This document shows positions 23,377 through 32,745 of a stretch of 64,000 nt of DNA, one piece after another. The notes below the pieces were generated by a model that saw only the letters and a program-made list of their open reading frames with translations, searched no databases and was not told where the DNA came from. A program made the translations under genes and the position numbers. The DNA is from Chrysaora quinquecirrha (taxonomy: Eukaryota > Cnidaria > Scyphozoa > Semaeostomeae > Pelagiidae), in NCBI GenBank assembly GCA_014526335.1, contig JACTAT010000321.1, forward strand, positions 721,438 through 785,437, given 5' to 3'. Every line of letters starts with the position of its first letter. The stretch's first letter is position 1.

Positions 23377-24480
23377 GTTTAAGTTGAAAGGTCTACTACA
23401 TATCTGTTTGAATGAAAGTAATATTAACTTTCAGAGTTTTTAAAACAGCTCCTGCTTTTAATTGAAAAATTTTGTCACAAGGGACTCTGACCAATAAAGC
23501 TACATCCTCAAATAGCCAAAAATTAACGAACTCCAGAAATGAAAATGTGTCCCTGGGATACAGTACTTGTTATCCTAGTGTGCTGCATGTTATTTTTTTC
23601 TGATTTCAGTACGCAGATACAAAAAAAGAATAAATGTGTGGAGAGAAAAAAAAACAAATAACAATTCCCTGAATAGGTTCAAAGTTGTTCACCTGACATC
23701 ATTGGCTATTATAATGTTTCATCAGAAGAATGTAAATAAATTCAATTCTTTTAAAAAATAAAAGAAAGTTTGTCTTTCATAATGTGTACAAAATGAGGCA
23801 GACAACCGACTCTGTCTTGGGGGGGGGCTGTTGTAACTTGCTGTCTCTTGTGTGCAAATTTGCCAGCCATTCTTGACCTGGTTATCTGATAAACATGCAT
23901 GTATGATAGAGATATTTGGTTAGATTAAATAAAATTGTTGTTTGTAAATATTTACTGTATATCAATAGTTACTGATAACTAAATATATTAAAATCTACCA
24001 TCAAAGGGTGACTTCAGACACTTTTTGGTATATTTCAATGAAAAAAATGCAATAACTAATCATACAATTCTTTTAACTGTTTCATTAAAGTAACAAATAT
24101 CCAAAGTAAATATGAAAAGTTGTATATTTTGATCCATCGATCTTATCTGCTTCGCATTAATTAAAGGAGAAATGGTCCTAAATCACCCGCCCACTTTGTG
24201 ATGACTTCGGACAGATGTAATGTTTTCAGATTGAAAAAATCAAGACATATTTCAAAGATGGAAAAAGCTAGAAAAAGTTTTGAACAGTCAAAAAGAGAAG
24301 TTCTGACAAGTTATTAACATTTTTAGAGAAGAGTTTCCCTTGGTGAGAGACTAGGTAGAGTAAGAATGAATTTTTCTTAGACTTAGTTTTAGTCTTTTTT
24401 AAGGGCATTCTCTCTCATTTAATGGTTTAATTTAAAATATATTTGCTTGTTCTGCAGGGATTGACTTCAGAACAGAGCTC
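23377..24480. other. No gene seen
   Basis: AT-rich with stops in all frames. A poly-G run sits at 23819-23827. Confidence 0.45.
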
Positions 24481-25625
24481 TAAAAATTAAAGGAAGCAAT
24501 GGTGATGGAATTCACAAGTCAACGGCATCAGGCAATATATGACTTTGACAAATTTGAAGAATTTCGTTCACAGCATGGTCTGAACAGCATAATCAACACT
24601 TTGGTATCTGCTGTAAGTACGCCTAGGAAATCAAAGAATTACAATAGAAATATTGTTGTTTCTGTTTTGAGCCAGCTGTGCTTTGATATCATAACACTTT
24701 GTTCATGGTTGTTAACAGCTTGAATCAGGAAGCAATAAATACTCAAAGCTCTCTGGGATCATTGATGTCTTCAAGAATGTTGCATGATTCAGAGGTGACA
24801 TATTCTGAGATTATTAATAATGAAATTCAACAAGCTATTGAAAATTGGCTGGTTAATTGTTGCCACTATAGATGACTATACCTCTGTCCATTCATACCAA
24901 CGTCCAAAAGAAAATAAAGCATCTGCAGCAATTAATATGTGCACAATAGTCGTGAGTATTTTTAAAATGCTACCTGCTGTTCAGTGGCATAGTCTACTTG
25001 AATTGCATAATCCTTATCTTCTTGAAGAAAGTCACATCAATCTTCTGCTAGACATAGACCACATGAGGCTTGCCACATCAACATATGCGACTCTGATGCC
25101 TGAATGGTTGACCAAGTCTTTTTTTTATCCCGCAAAGATAAGATGGAGACTTAATGCACATGAATATTACAAGACTGATGATGTCCAGCAACTTCATTCA
25201 TTTGATAACTTATTATTGCTTGAATTTCAAGAACTGAATTCAAAGGAGAAAGGCAGTTTTAAAACAGCCATTGGGTGGATGATGGAATCTAAACTTGGCA
25301 AAATATTGCATTCTTCTACCTGGTGATCATCCAGCACAATTCTTTTATAATCAACATGTTTACAATAAAGCATTTAATTACAATGCAATGCCAACAATAT
25401 GTATCTGTCATAATGTGTATCTGTCATCTTGGGAATGAGATGATCTTTGTTGATGGAATTCCCTTTTATCTCAGTTGAATGTGCATAGTTTATTCTTGCA
25501 TCGGACTTTGGAAAAGGCACCATATATTTATATTTAATCTGAAACTGCAGTGAGTATCGGTTATGCTGAAATATTTGGTCACCAGTGGTTCGTGAACCGT
25601 TTGCCTGTGTGTGCTCATACATTGA
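24481..25625 (+). pseudogene. Degraded multi-copy repeat-type gene, unknown function
   Basis: Segments in different frames look like one protein. The first, at 24499, has SQRHQAIYDFDKFEEFRSQH and LVSAVSTPRKSK. The second, 24838-25326, has IDDYTSVHSYQRPKENKASA and AAINMCTIVVSI. It goes on through LMPEWLTKSFFYPAKIRWRL and VQQLHSFDNLLLLEFQEL. A third, stop-ridden segment runs to about 25620. The 'IDDY..H...RP' and 'D....LRSFD..' phrases recall long uncharacterised genes expanded in some animal and fungal genomes, probably transposon-borne. Frameshifts and stops break every segment. No catalytic domain was recognised. Confidence 0.4.
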
Positions 25626-25657
25626 ATATCCCGATTAAATAACTCATTCATATTGTT

Positions 25658-26410
25658 TTAGCAGCAAATATTTTGGGGAGCGCCCAGGGAGCAAAAGCGT
25701 GTGGTGTTTTGCTGTGACAACATGGCAGTGGTTATTCGTTTACAAAATTGAACCCGCAGAACTACAAGGCTTGCTGCCCTGGGATATTTCTCTCTCCTCC
25801 TGTCTTTAGCTGGAGCCAATTTTCTACGCTGTCTAAGTTCCTTGATGTTCCCTTTATTGCTCTTTTTCTTATTGAGAGCAAGCTCAATTTTTTTTGGGTC
25901 CTTGTTCCATTTCACAATCATTGTTTTACTGACTCCCTTGCTTGCAGCAGGCTTGTTCCATCTATCCTTGATCTTACTTCTTGTCAGGGAGTCTAACAGA
26001 TATAGGGTTTGCATTTTAAATTCAAGCGTATAAGATTTACGTTGCGATTCTCCATGCTGGCCAGTTTTATTTGCAGAAAGCTCAGGCCTAGGCATCCATG
26101 TTGCTGTGGTCTTGTAATTCCTTTGAATTTTCTCTTTTTCCCCTTCTGCTGATAGATCGACATATTCTTGTACATTTGTGTCATCTGCATGTGTCTCTTG
26201 AAAATTTGATGAACAATTGTTTTGGGCTTTGCGGCGGAGCTCCTGTGTTTGAAATGCAAATGCATGTTCAAATATTGTTGTCCCGAGAATGATTCCCCAC
26301 AGTGACGGCATGTTTCTACCTTCTTCTCGATTTTTGTTGTCTTTCGTAGTGCTGATGTGACATCAAACTCTCTACCATTGAAATCTATCTTTCTTTTGAA
26401 CCCACAGCCA
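25658..26410 (-). pseudogene. C2H2 zinc finger plus HTH transposase-like gene, frameshifted
   Basis: On the minus strand the upstream frame reads TCRHCGESFSGQQYLNMHLH with FKH, a C2H2 finger, then a shift. The longer frame then carries RKSYTLEFKMQTLYLLDSL, a Psq/CENP-B-like helix-turn-helix start, and TMIVKWNKDPKKIELAL. A basic stretch follows: RQRRKLAPAKDRRREKYPRA. This order (C2H2 then pogo/Tc5-type HTH) is common in invertebrate pogo-like transposase genes. The DDE domain is missing. It points away from leader copy 1, which begins about 100 bp further right on the plus strand. Confidence 0.5.
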
Positions 26411-26504
26411 AATTAGGTATGATTCGTAATCAATTTCAAATGGAACCATACCACCCAACTCAGAAACGTTCACGAAACGTTCACAATTTCGGGTGAAATT
26501 TGGC

Positions 26505-26985
26505 ATGGAAAATTAAAATTGGCGTCACATCAGCAAATGTAAACACTCTTGGAAAATTTCTTGGAATTTTGGTAAGTATCTCTCACTTTTCCCTACTTTT
26601 TCTCGGAAAAGTGTTAGAAATGTAGTTTTCTTATCATTTTTACTTTTATAACTATTTCTTGCTTATTTAAGGATGTTTTATTTATAATTGTTTTGAAAAC
26701 TAACTTATTCTAAAAGCCGTGAAACTTACGAAAATTTCGAGACCCGGTCGGGCCTTGAATCTCTCACTTCAATTCTTCGTTTCAATACTTAGTCTTTGTT
26801 TCAATTCTTAGTCTTCGTTTCAATTCTTTCAACTAAATTTCTAATTCTTCATTGTTTAGCTGTTCATCGAAGAAAGTTCAGGTATGTAATTTTTATTAAA
26901 GCTTTGTATAGTTTTATGTGGATATAATCCAGGCCTAAATTTCAAACAATTTTTACTACCTTTTATTCTACCTTGTTATTCTAGT
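26505..26985 (+). promoter_or_regulatory. Shared promoter/leader, copy 1 (full length)
   Basis: First of four same-strand copies of one sequence. It contains GGCGTCAC(A)TCAGCAAATG, then TGGAATTTTG|GTAAGTATCT (donor at about 26570) and a T/C-rich tract with repeated TTTCAATTCTT. A 22-nt block bounded by TTGTTTAG and GTATGT (26860-26881) follows, then the acceptor TTATTCTAG (ending 26984), one base before ATG 26986. It reads as a 5' UTR with two introns and a micro-exon. Upstream it lacks the E-box segment seen in copies 2-4. Confidence 0.7.
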
Positions 26986-27195
26986 ATGTCGAGAAAAGCT
27001 CTTATGGATAAAGAATATATTCAAACAACTGAAAAGAAAAAATGCATTCGAAAGATAGCAATCCTGCTAGACAATGGTGAGACGGGCTTTATGAGGGAGT
27101 ACATCCCATGTACTCCCTACAAGAAATTGGAGCCACAGTGGCATCGGACTTATAGTTTCTGCAAGTGGAAAATCCACCATTTAAGGATTATTTAA
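26986..27195 (+). CDS. LDNGET-motif small protein (ORF-A copy 1, truncated)
   Basis: The ATG follows the leader's splice acceptor by one base, giving a good start. The product begins MSRKALMDKEYIQTTEKKK and contains ILLDNGETGFMREYIPC, PYKKLEPQWHRTYSFCKW and IHHLRII. The core is shared with the longer frame at 34157-34549 (LDNGETAFEREFVPC, KKLELKWRRTYNFCRY). Here it stops 70 codons in, exactly where the iteron-like array begins, so the 3' part is lost. No known domain was recognised; conserved Cys and Trp/Tyr suggest a folded domain. Confidence 0.55.
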   Translation: MSRKALMDKEYIQTTEKKKCIRKIAILLDNGETGFMREYIPCTPYKKLEPQWHRTYSFCKWKIHHLRII

Positions 27196-27358
27196 GGATC
27201 AGTAAGGATGAGATAATGATTAGTTAAGGATCAGGTGATGATTAGTAAGCATCAGCTCAGGATCAGGTAATGATTAGATAAGGATTCGTAAGAATTAGGC
27301 AATGATTAGTTAGGATCAAGTAATGATTAGCTAAGGATTAGTTAAGGATTAGGTATGG
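27180..27358 (+). repeat. Iteron-like array, ~22-bp direct repeats
   Basis: Degenerate units of the type AATGATTAGTTAAGGATCAGG recur about eight times in tandem (ATAATGATTAG 27211; GTGATGATTAG 27235; GTAATGATTAG 27267; GCAATGATTAG 27299; GTAATGATTAG 27321). AAGGATTA/AAGGATCA spacers alternate between them. It lies between ORF-A copy 1 and the zinc-finger gene. Iterated direct repeats of this size are typical Rep-binding or origin sequences, but a simple minisatellite is the conservative reading. Confidence 0.6.
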
Positions 27359-27430
27359 TTTGATTGGAAACATCCTTCCTATGCAAGTGTGGAATTACTT
27401 TCCCACATTATATTGAATGGAGGAACTGGT

Positions 27431-27438
27431 CTATAAAT
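27431..27438 (+). promoter_or_regulatory. TATA-like box of the zinc-finger gene
   Basis: CTATAAAT lies 78 bp upstream of ATG 27509, a spacing compatible with a short unspliced 5' UTR. No other TATA-like site was noticed between the iteron array and the ATG. Confidence 0.4.
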
Positions 27439-27508
27439 TCAAGCGAGTTTATGCTCTAGGATTCAGGTGTTTAAGAGTTAGTCAAAAATTATAAGTAAAC
27501 AGCTAACC

Positions 27509-27949
27509 ATGAATCAGTATAAATGTGATCATTGTGAATTCTCTTCCAAGTTTAAAAGTAATGTTAAGCGACATGAACAAGAGATGCATCAGGAGAGTAG
27601 TGAAGAGTCTGACTCAGATGATGAAGAGATAGAAGTGGAAAGTGACCATGATAATGATGAAACTGTAAACACCGAGGAGGATCTTCCTTTAGGGAATGTA
27701 TGGCCTTCAATGCGTAAGGAAGTGGATGAAGATGAAAACATACTGCAAGTTTTCAGACGTAAATTTTTATATAATAGAAGTTTTGAAAATGATGCTGTTG
27801 TGACTGCAGTCATAGCAACGATGCAAAAAGTGCAAAAGGAAGATGGTATGGATATGCAAGAGGCCTTAGATTATGCTATTGAGAAAAGAAAATATCTCAT
27901 CATAAGTCAAGCGAAGAATGATGAAGAAGAGGAAGCTAGTAATTCCTGA
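27509..27949 (+). CDS. C2H2 zinc-finger protein, intact, 146 aa (ORF-B)
   Basis: It starts at an ATG in good context (ACCATGA). Residues 4-27 form one C2H2 finger (YKCDHCEFSSKFKSNVKRHE ending in MH). A long acidic stretch follows (about 31-57, EESDSDDEEIEVESDHDND). A predicted helical C-terminal part carries NVWPSMRKEVDEDENILQVF, MQEALDYAIEKRKYLI and an acidic tail. Finger, acid block and helical 'YAIEKRKYL' end recall small zinc-finger proteins encoded beside Rep-like genes in cnidarian repeats; this is recollection, not a search. It is the only undamaged multi-domain ORF of the 26.5-38.9 kb cluster. A role in binding element DNA (iterons just upstream) is inference. Confidence 0.7.
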   Translation: MNQYKCDHCEFSSKFKSNVKRHEQEMHQESSEESDSDDEEIEVESDHDNDETVNTEEDLPLGNVWPSMRKEVDEDENILQVFRRKFLYNRSFENDAVVTAVIATMQKVQKEDGMDMQEALDYAIEKRKYLIISQAKNDEEEEASNS

Positions 27950-28155
27950 GGATGCTGGTGTGAAAGAAGTTAAATATGTTGGTACTCAATTATTCCCATA
28001 CTATGGGAATAACTAGAAATAGCTATAACTTAAAAATGTTTAGAAATTATTCTTCATTAATGTACTGTTAGAAATATAACCTTGTTTCTGTGTGAACATT
28101 CTTTGAAAACGATGCCATTAATAAATTGCTATTATCTGTAGAGTATATAGGCAAT

Positions 28156-28243
28156 GAAACTTCTAGAAAGTTCTGGAAACTTCTGGAAACTTCTACAAAA
28201 ATCTTGAAACTTCTGGAAACTTCTAGAAAGTTCTGGAAACTTC
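28156..28243. promoter_or_regulatory. Heat-shock element array (18 pentamer slots, 16 matching)
   Basis: TTC occurs at 28161, 28171, 28181, 28191, 28211, 28221, 28231 and 28241. GAA occurs at 28156, 28166, 28176, 28186, 28206, 28216, 28226 and 28236. This is a strict 5-bp alternation, broken only at slots 28196 and 28201. That is the nGAAnnTTCn code bound by HSF trimers, here far longer than the usual three to six units. It ends about 5 bp before leader copy 2. A sequence-only minisatellite of 10-bp TTCTGGAAAC units is the alternative origin, but the binding code holds either way. Confidence 0.8.
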
Positions 28244-28247
28244 TGAA

Positions 28248-28803
28248 AACAAGAGTTTTAACCAATCAAATCGCTGTAAGTTGGAAACATAATCCTATCT
28301 AGTCTTCTTCAGAAAGTTATTCGATAACAACGTGTCACGTGACGAGGATTTTATCGTGTGGAAAATTAAAATTGGCATCACATCAGCAAATGTAAACACT
28401 CTTGGAAAATTTTTTGGAATTGTGGTAAGTACCTTTCACTTTTCCCTACTTTTTCTCGGAAAAGTGTTAGAAATGTTGTTTTCTTATAATTTTAACTTAT
28501 AATAACTATTTCTTGCTTATTTAAGGATGTTTCATTTTTATTTGTTTTGGCTATAACTTATTCTAAAAGCCGTGAAACTTACGAAGTTTCAAGACCCGGC
28601 CGGGCTTACAATCTCTCACTTTAATTCTTTGTTTCAATTCTTTCAACTAACTTTCTAATTCTTTATTTTTTAGCTGTTCATTGAAGAAAGTTCAGGTATG
28701 TAATTTTTACTAAAGCTTTGTATAGTTTAATATGAGCGCTCAAAACACTAAACACTTTCTTCAGACACTTTTTGACACCTTTTATTCCACCTTGTTATTC
28801 TAG
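28248..28803 (+). promoter_or_regulatory. Shared promoter/leader, copy 2 (full length)
   Basis: It starts with AAACAAGAGTTTTAACCAAT and contains the E-box palindrome GTCACGTGAC (28334-28343). The same GTAAGT donor follows, then the T-rich intron, the 22-nt micro-exon and the final acceptor TTATTCTAG one base before ATG 28805. Relative to copy 1 it keeps the upstream E-box segment. The heat-shock element array directly precedes it. Confidence 0.7.
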
Positions 28804-28897
28804 AATGTCTCGAATTGCCATCATGGATATTTAATATATCCAAACAAGCCAAACACACAAATGCATCCGAAAGGTTGCTATTTTATTGGACAACTAG
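28804..28897 (+). pseudogene. ORF-A copy 2, broken
   Basis: Homologous to the start of ORF-A copy 1: ATGTCTCGA, a shifted ATGGATATTTAATATATCC equivalent to the copy 1 region, ATGCATCCGAAAG and TTGGACAAC. A stop arises at codon 10 and homology ends near 28896, where ORF-A copy 1 reads DNGETG. The flanking sequence to 29000 is unrelated. Confidence 0.6.
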
Positions 28898-29439
28898 CCC
28901 TTGCCCCGAGAGGTGCGCAGCATGGGCTTTTGCGCTCCACGGGTCACCTTGGACCTCCGCCTTGCAATGGTTGTTTATGAACGTTGTCATTGTAAAGAAT
29001 AAATCAGTTTAATTAGAGGCAGAATCGCTGGTATTAAAGAATGAGTCAAAACTGTTTCAATGATGTGTTATGATGCCTTGATTAGCGTTTGAAAAAGCTC
29101 CACTGTTACAAAGTGACGTGAATGAGATGGTCATAGTAAGCACAGGAAATGAGTATGGTTTGATTGTATGCAAGTATGGTTTGGGGAAATTTTTTCCCAG
29201 CGAGGTATGGCATGAACGGTTTGAAGCTTTGAGACTGCTTAGTTTTAACTTATCAGTCACTGTCTGCACGAATAGCTTAGTCATAAAATGGGAAAAGCTT
29301 AACCATCTACAGAGCTTCAAGTGGAGAAGAATGTCGGTATCCAAGAATGACAGACGGGCGTAGTCTGCTAATGTTCTATACATGCCAAAAAGACACTTTT
29401 AGTGGCTGTGAAGACACCACTTTTCACTTTAAGTGACCT
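28898..29439. other. No firm gene
   Basis: Opposed short frames exist at 29057-29383 (minus) and 29118-29363 (plus) over the same bases, neither with a recognisable family. Confidence 0.35.
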
Positions 29440-29995
29440 TTGTATGGAAGGAAGATTAGTGACAATGAGCTTGGTGTCAATGACAGTAGCTTAATACGAA
29501 TGAGTTAATATTCGGGTGCTAAGAAATGGAAAGAAATGCCTAGGCCTTAATGTGCAGCTGATTTTTAGGTGGGGGTCCACGGTTGCTCTTTATTACTGCT
29601 GCTCTACCCTGTTCCTTGGACCAGTAGTACCTGATTGACTTCAGGTGTAGATCGCAAAGTAGCTACGTAAACTTTAGTGTCAATCTACAGTATGGGTCGC
29701 TTGGTGTGCTGGTGCTTAGTATGCAAGGAGACCTTAAACCTTAGTGTGCAGTAGATTTCAAGTCCTCGTAGGCGTTGGTTGCAAAAGAAACCTTAGTATC
29801 AATGAAAGTAGGCATGTTTCACTTGAGGTTTAGGGTGCTTAGAATGCAAGGAGACCTCAATCCTTATTGTGCAGCAGGATTCAAGTTGTAGTAGGAATGG
29901 ATTGCGAAATAAACCTTAGCCCCAATGACAGTAGGTACGCATTGCTTAATCATTTCGATGCTCTGTATGCAAGGGTAACTGAACTCTGGTTCTTT
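29440..29995 (+). repeat. Old tandem repeat, about 130-190-bp units
   Basis: Phrases recur in order: CTTAGTGTCAATGACAGTAG, TGCTTAG(T/A)ATGCAAGGAGACC, CCTTA(G/A)TGTGCAG and TTCAAGT. Anchors TGTGCAG lie at about 29550, 29739 and 29866. There are at least three diverged units. Confidence 0.6.
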
Positions 29996-30589
29996 TGGTT
30001 TCGAGGTTCTCTTATTGCCTGCAGGTTGGGTGCATAGAAGACAGGCAGGGGAAACCTTAGTTGATGTGTTCTTAGTTGTTTTATGGGCCAGTTGCTTTGA
30101 CCTTATCGTTAGGCAATAATTGTATTGTCTGGTGTGATTTTTTTTCATAATTCATCAATCCTATTCCTCAATACTGATGTCGTAGACCCATGCTTTGTGA
30201 GCAGTCCCAGGTGACGAAAACAACTTGTCAACTATCCGTGCAGTCTACTTCTTGGTCGAAAATTTAAATTCTTGAGGTCAGAATTTACCTAAGAAGAAGA
30301 ATTTCATAAAATCTAAAGAAATGTCTACTTTATACAGAAACACAGTTTTAAATAGTATATAATGTCTTCGATTACAAATATTAACGAATCAATGGTTTAT
30401 ACTTTTTCTAAAAGTACACATTTTTTTCAAGATTTTCAAGATTTCATTGTGCATTCTCAGCTTATTTACAAAATACTGATTTAAACTCATTAAATACGAT
30501 ACAATTAATAAATCGAAAATTAATTTCTATTTTCCACAAAAACAGTAGTTGTATCAGTAATAATAGCTGAATGACACATGGAAATAACC
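29996..30589. other. No gene seen
   Basis: AT-rich, stop-rich sequence. A minus-strand short frame around 29864-30148 follows the preceding repeat. Confidence 0.4.
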
Positions 30590-31555
30590 CAGAGAGGGCT
30601 TTCGAGCCATGTGCCATTTTTGTATGTGAATTTAATCAATCTTGTTATAATAGCATACACAAAATTAATATGAATTCATATGAATATTTTTTTTCTAAGC
30701 TTAAAGAATAAAAATTAACTAATTCAAAATTGTTAATATAAGATTAAGTTTAAAATTAATTAAAAATAAGAATTAAAAAAACAAGTAAATAAATAATAAG
30801 GTAAGGGGGGGTGGAATGCTTTTAGTCTTGTAACTAAATATATCTTTGTCTCATGCCTATACGTTATTTAAACAGGTGCTATATTTTGAAATCAGGAATT
30901 TCTTAAAGGCTCTAGAAAAGGACGTTTTTGACGCTGACTGACGAATATTTTGAGGAATAGAATTCCAAATATCAACACCAGCGTTTGTTATGAAACGTTT
31001 ACCATAGTTTGTTCTAAAATTCGGTTTGAAAAGTTTTCCTGATATAGCATGTCTTGTTTTCAAGTTGTGAATGTCTTTGACTTTTTTAAATAATTTCCCA
31101 AAAGTAGTTTTAGAACTATTTACATCATACATGAATTTAGCACATTCGAGTTTATAACAATCTTCAAGATTTAGAGAGTTTAGTTGTTTAAAAAGGGGTT
31201 TACTGTGCTCAGTTTTACTTTTAAAGGTTATCAATCTTACGGCTTTTTTTAATTTTTTATGAAGTGGGTCAAGGGCTGTTTTGGCAGCACTACCCCAATT
31301 TAAAAGACCATAGAGAATATTTGGAAGTATAAATGCATTATAGATATTTAGAAGTACTCTTTGTGGTACAAAATGTCTTACTTTACTTAAGATTCCAATG
31401 CCTTTTGCAATTTTTGTATTTACATTTTGAATGTGAGACTTCCAGTTAAGCTCTCTATCTATTAGAACACCCAGATATTTTGCCTCTTGTACTTCCTTTA
31501 ATGATTCATTATTTAATTTTAAATCAATAATCTTATTTAATTTCTTTTGAGACCT
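30590..31555 (-). pseudogene. CR1/Jockey-like LINE, 5'-truncated, open C-terminal RT frame
   Basis: The minus-strand frame ending 30857 starts inside the reverse transcriptase thumb: EAKYLGVLIDRELNWKSHIQ, IYNAFILPNILYGLLNWGSA and LDPLHKKLKKAVRLITF. It ends with VDIWNSIPQNIR and TSFSRAFKKFLISKY. These are hallmark segments of the C-terminal half of CR1/Jockey-type ORF2. The catalytic YADD box is absent, so the copy is 5'-truncated. Its 5' break (31551-31555) abuts leader copy 3 directly. The open frame suggests a fairly recent insertion. Reading through the break adds leader-derived residues at the N-terminus. Confidence 0.8.
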
Positions 31556-31961
31556 TGGAAACAAGAGTTTTAACCGATCAAATCGCTGTAAGTTGGAAAC
31601 ATAACCAACCAACCAATCGGATCTAGCCTTCTTCAGAAAGTCATTCAATGACGACGTGTCACGTGACAAGGATTTTATCGCAGGAAAAATTTAAATTGGC
31701 GTCACGTCAGCAAATGTAAACACTCTTGGAAAATGTCTTGGAATTTTGGTAAGTATCTCTCACTTTTCCCAACTTTTTCTCGTAAAAGTGTTAGAAATGT
31801 AGTTTTCTTATCATTTTAACTTTTAATAACTATTTCTTGCTTATTTAAGGATGTTTCATTTTTATTTGTTTTGAACATAACTTATTCTAATAGCTGTGAA
31901 ACTTACGAAGTTTCGAGACCTGGTCGGGCCTTGAATCTCTCACTTCAATTCTTTGTTTCAT
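31551..31961 (+). promoter_or_regulatory. Shared promoter/leader, copy 3 (3'-truncated)
   Basis: It begins GAGACCTTGGAAACAAGAG and contains GTCACGTGAC (31658-31667). The GGCGTCACGTCAGCAAATG block and the GTAAGTATCT donor follow. It ends at TTTGTTTCA (31961), before the micro-exon and final acceptor. What follows is unrelated. A LINE fragment abuts its left edge. Confidence 0.7.
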
Positions 31962-32558
31962 TGTTGGGGAGATGAGAGGAGGTAAGTCTTCGGGAAACGA
32001 CGAATTTCTCGGGCGTGGGGCCAAAAGTCATGCGCACTAGTGAATTTTCTCCTAGATGCTTTCTTTCTGTAAACATAGCAAAATCTGAGCAATGGCGGCC
32101 CAGCAAACAGGAATACTGAGATCACTGGGATAGATCGACACAGCAAAATAGGAGATGGCAATGCAAACAAAGCGATTACTAACTTTTCAGATTCAGTTTA
32201 GTTTCCTGCCTGGTATAATAACCTTTTCTTTAATATCTTTGATATGAGAACATGAACATTAAGAAGAACTTGAATGAAATCATTCTTGAGACCCTCTGGC
32301 AAGAAAGAGAGAGGACCAGTGGGAGGAAGCAAGAAGGCTTGAACTAAGAGAAAATAGGGAAAATATGTGACTGATTTAAATTTACCATAGCTATTATTAC
32401 ACTTTTTTGCCAATACTCCTGTGTAATTTAATAATTTCATGATTAATGAAATTGAAATTAGATTTAAATTACATTCATCAATCAACAAAACTACTGTCAG
32501 AAATCCAGGAAATTTAATAGAAACATCTGAAATGATTTCAGCTGATTTGATTATGAAG
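31962..32558. other. No gene seen
   Basis: Short frames only. The minus-strand frame across 32198-32647 reads into the SINE and is not supported. Confidence 0.4.
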
Positions 32559-32745
32559 GTGCTGTGGCGTTGTGGTGTAATCCAGCTGACTCGTGGTGTG
32601 AGAAGCTCAGTGTGGTCAGGGTTTGAGCCCAGCCACGGTAGCATCACAGCCAGGGTCGAGGTCTCGATTAGTTAACCTACTACTGAGATCCTAGCGACTG
32701 GTGCTAAAACACCATTTCACCTTCACCTATACAGCACAGAACAAA
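32559..32745 (+). repeat. tRNA-derived SINE
   Basis: GTGCTGTGG at 32559 opens an ~86-nt tRNA-like head with an A-box-like TGGTGTAATCCAGC and a clear B box GGGTTTGAGCCC (32619-32630), closing at CCACGGTAGCA. A body follows (CAGCCAGGGTCGAGGTCTCG, CTAGCGACTGGTGC) with no tRNA fold. This is the RNA polymerase III SINE pattern. Confidence 0.6.

Noticed and set aside
27200..27360. CRISPR-like array at the iteron-type repeats
   Set aside because: The window is eukaryotic, units are degenerate and contiguous, and there are no unique spacers or cas genes.
28068..28265. Minus-strand protein with repeated SRSFQNFLEV
   Set aside because: Translation of the heat-shock element array.
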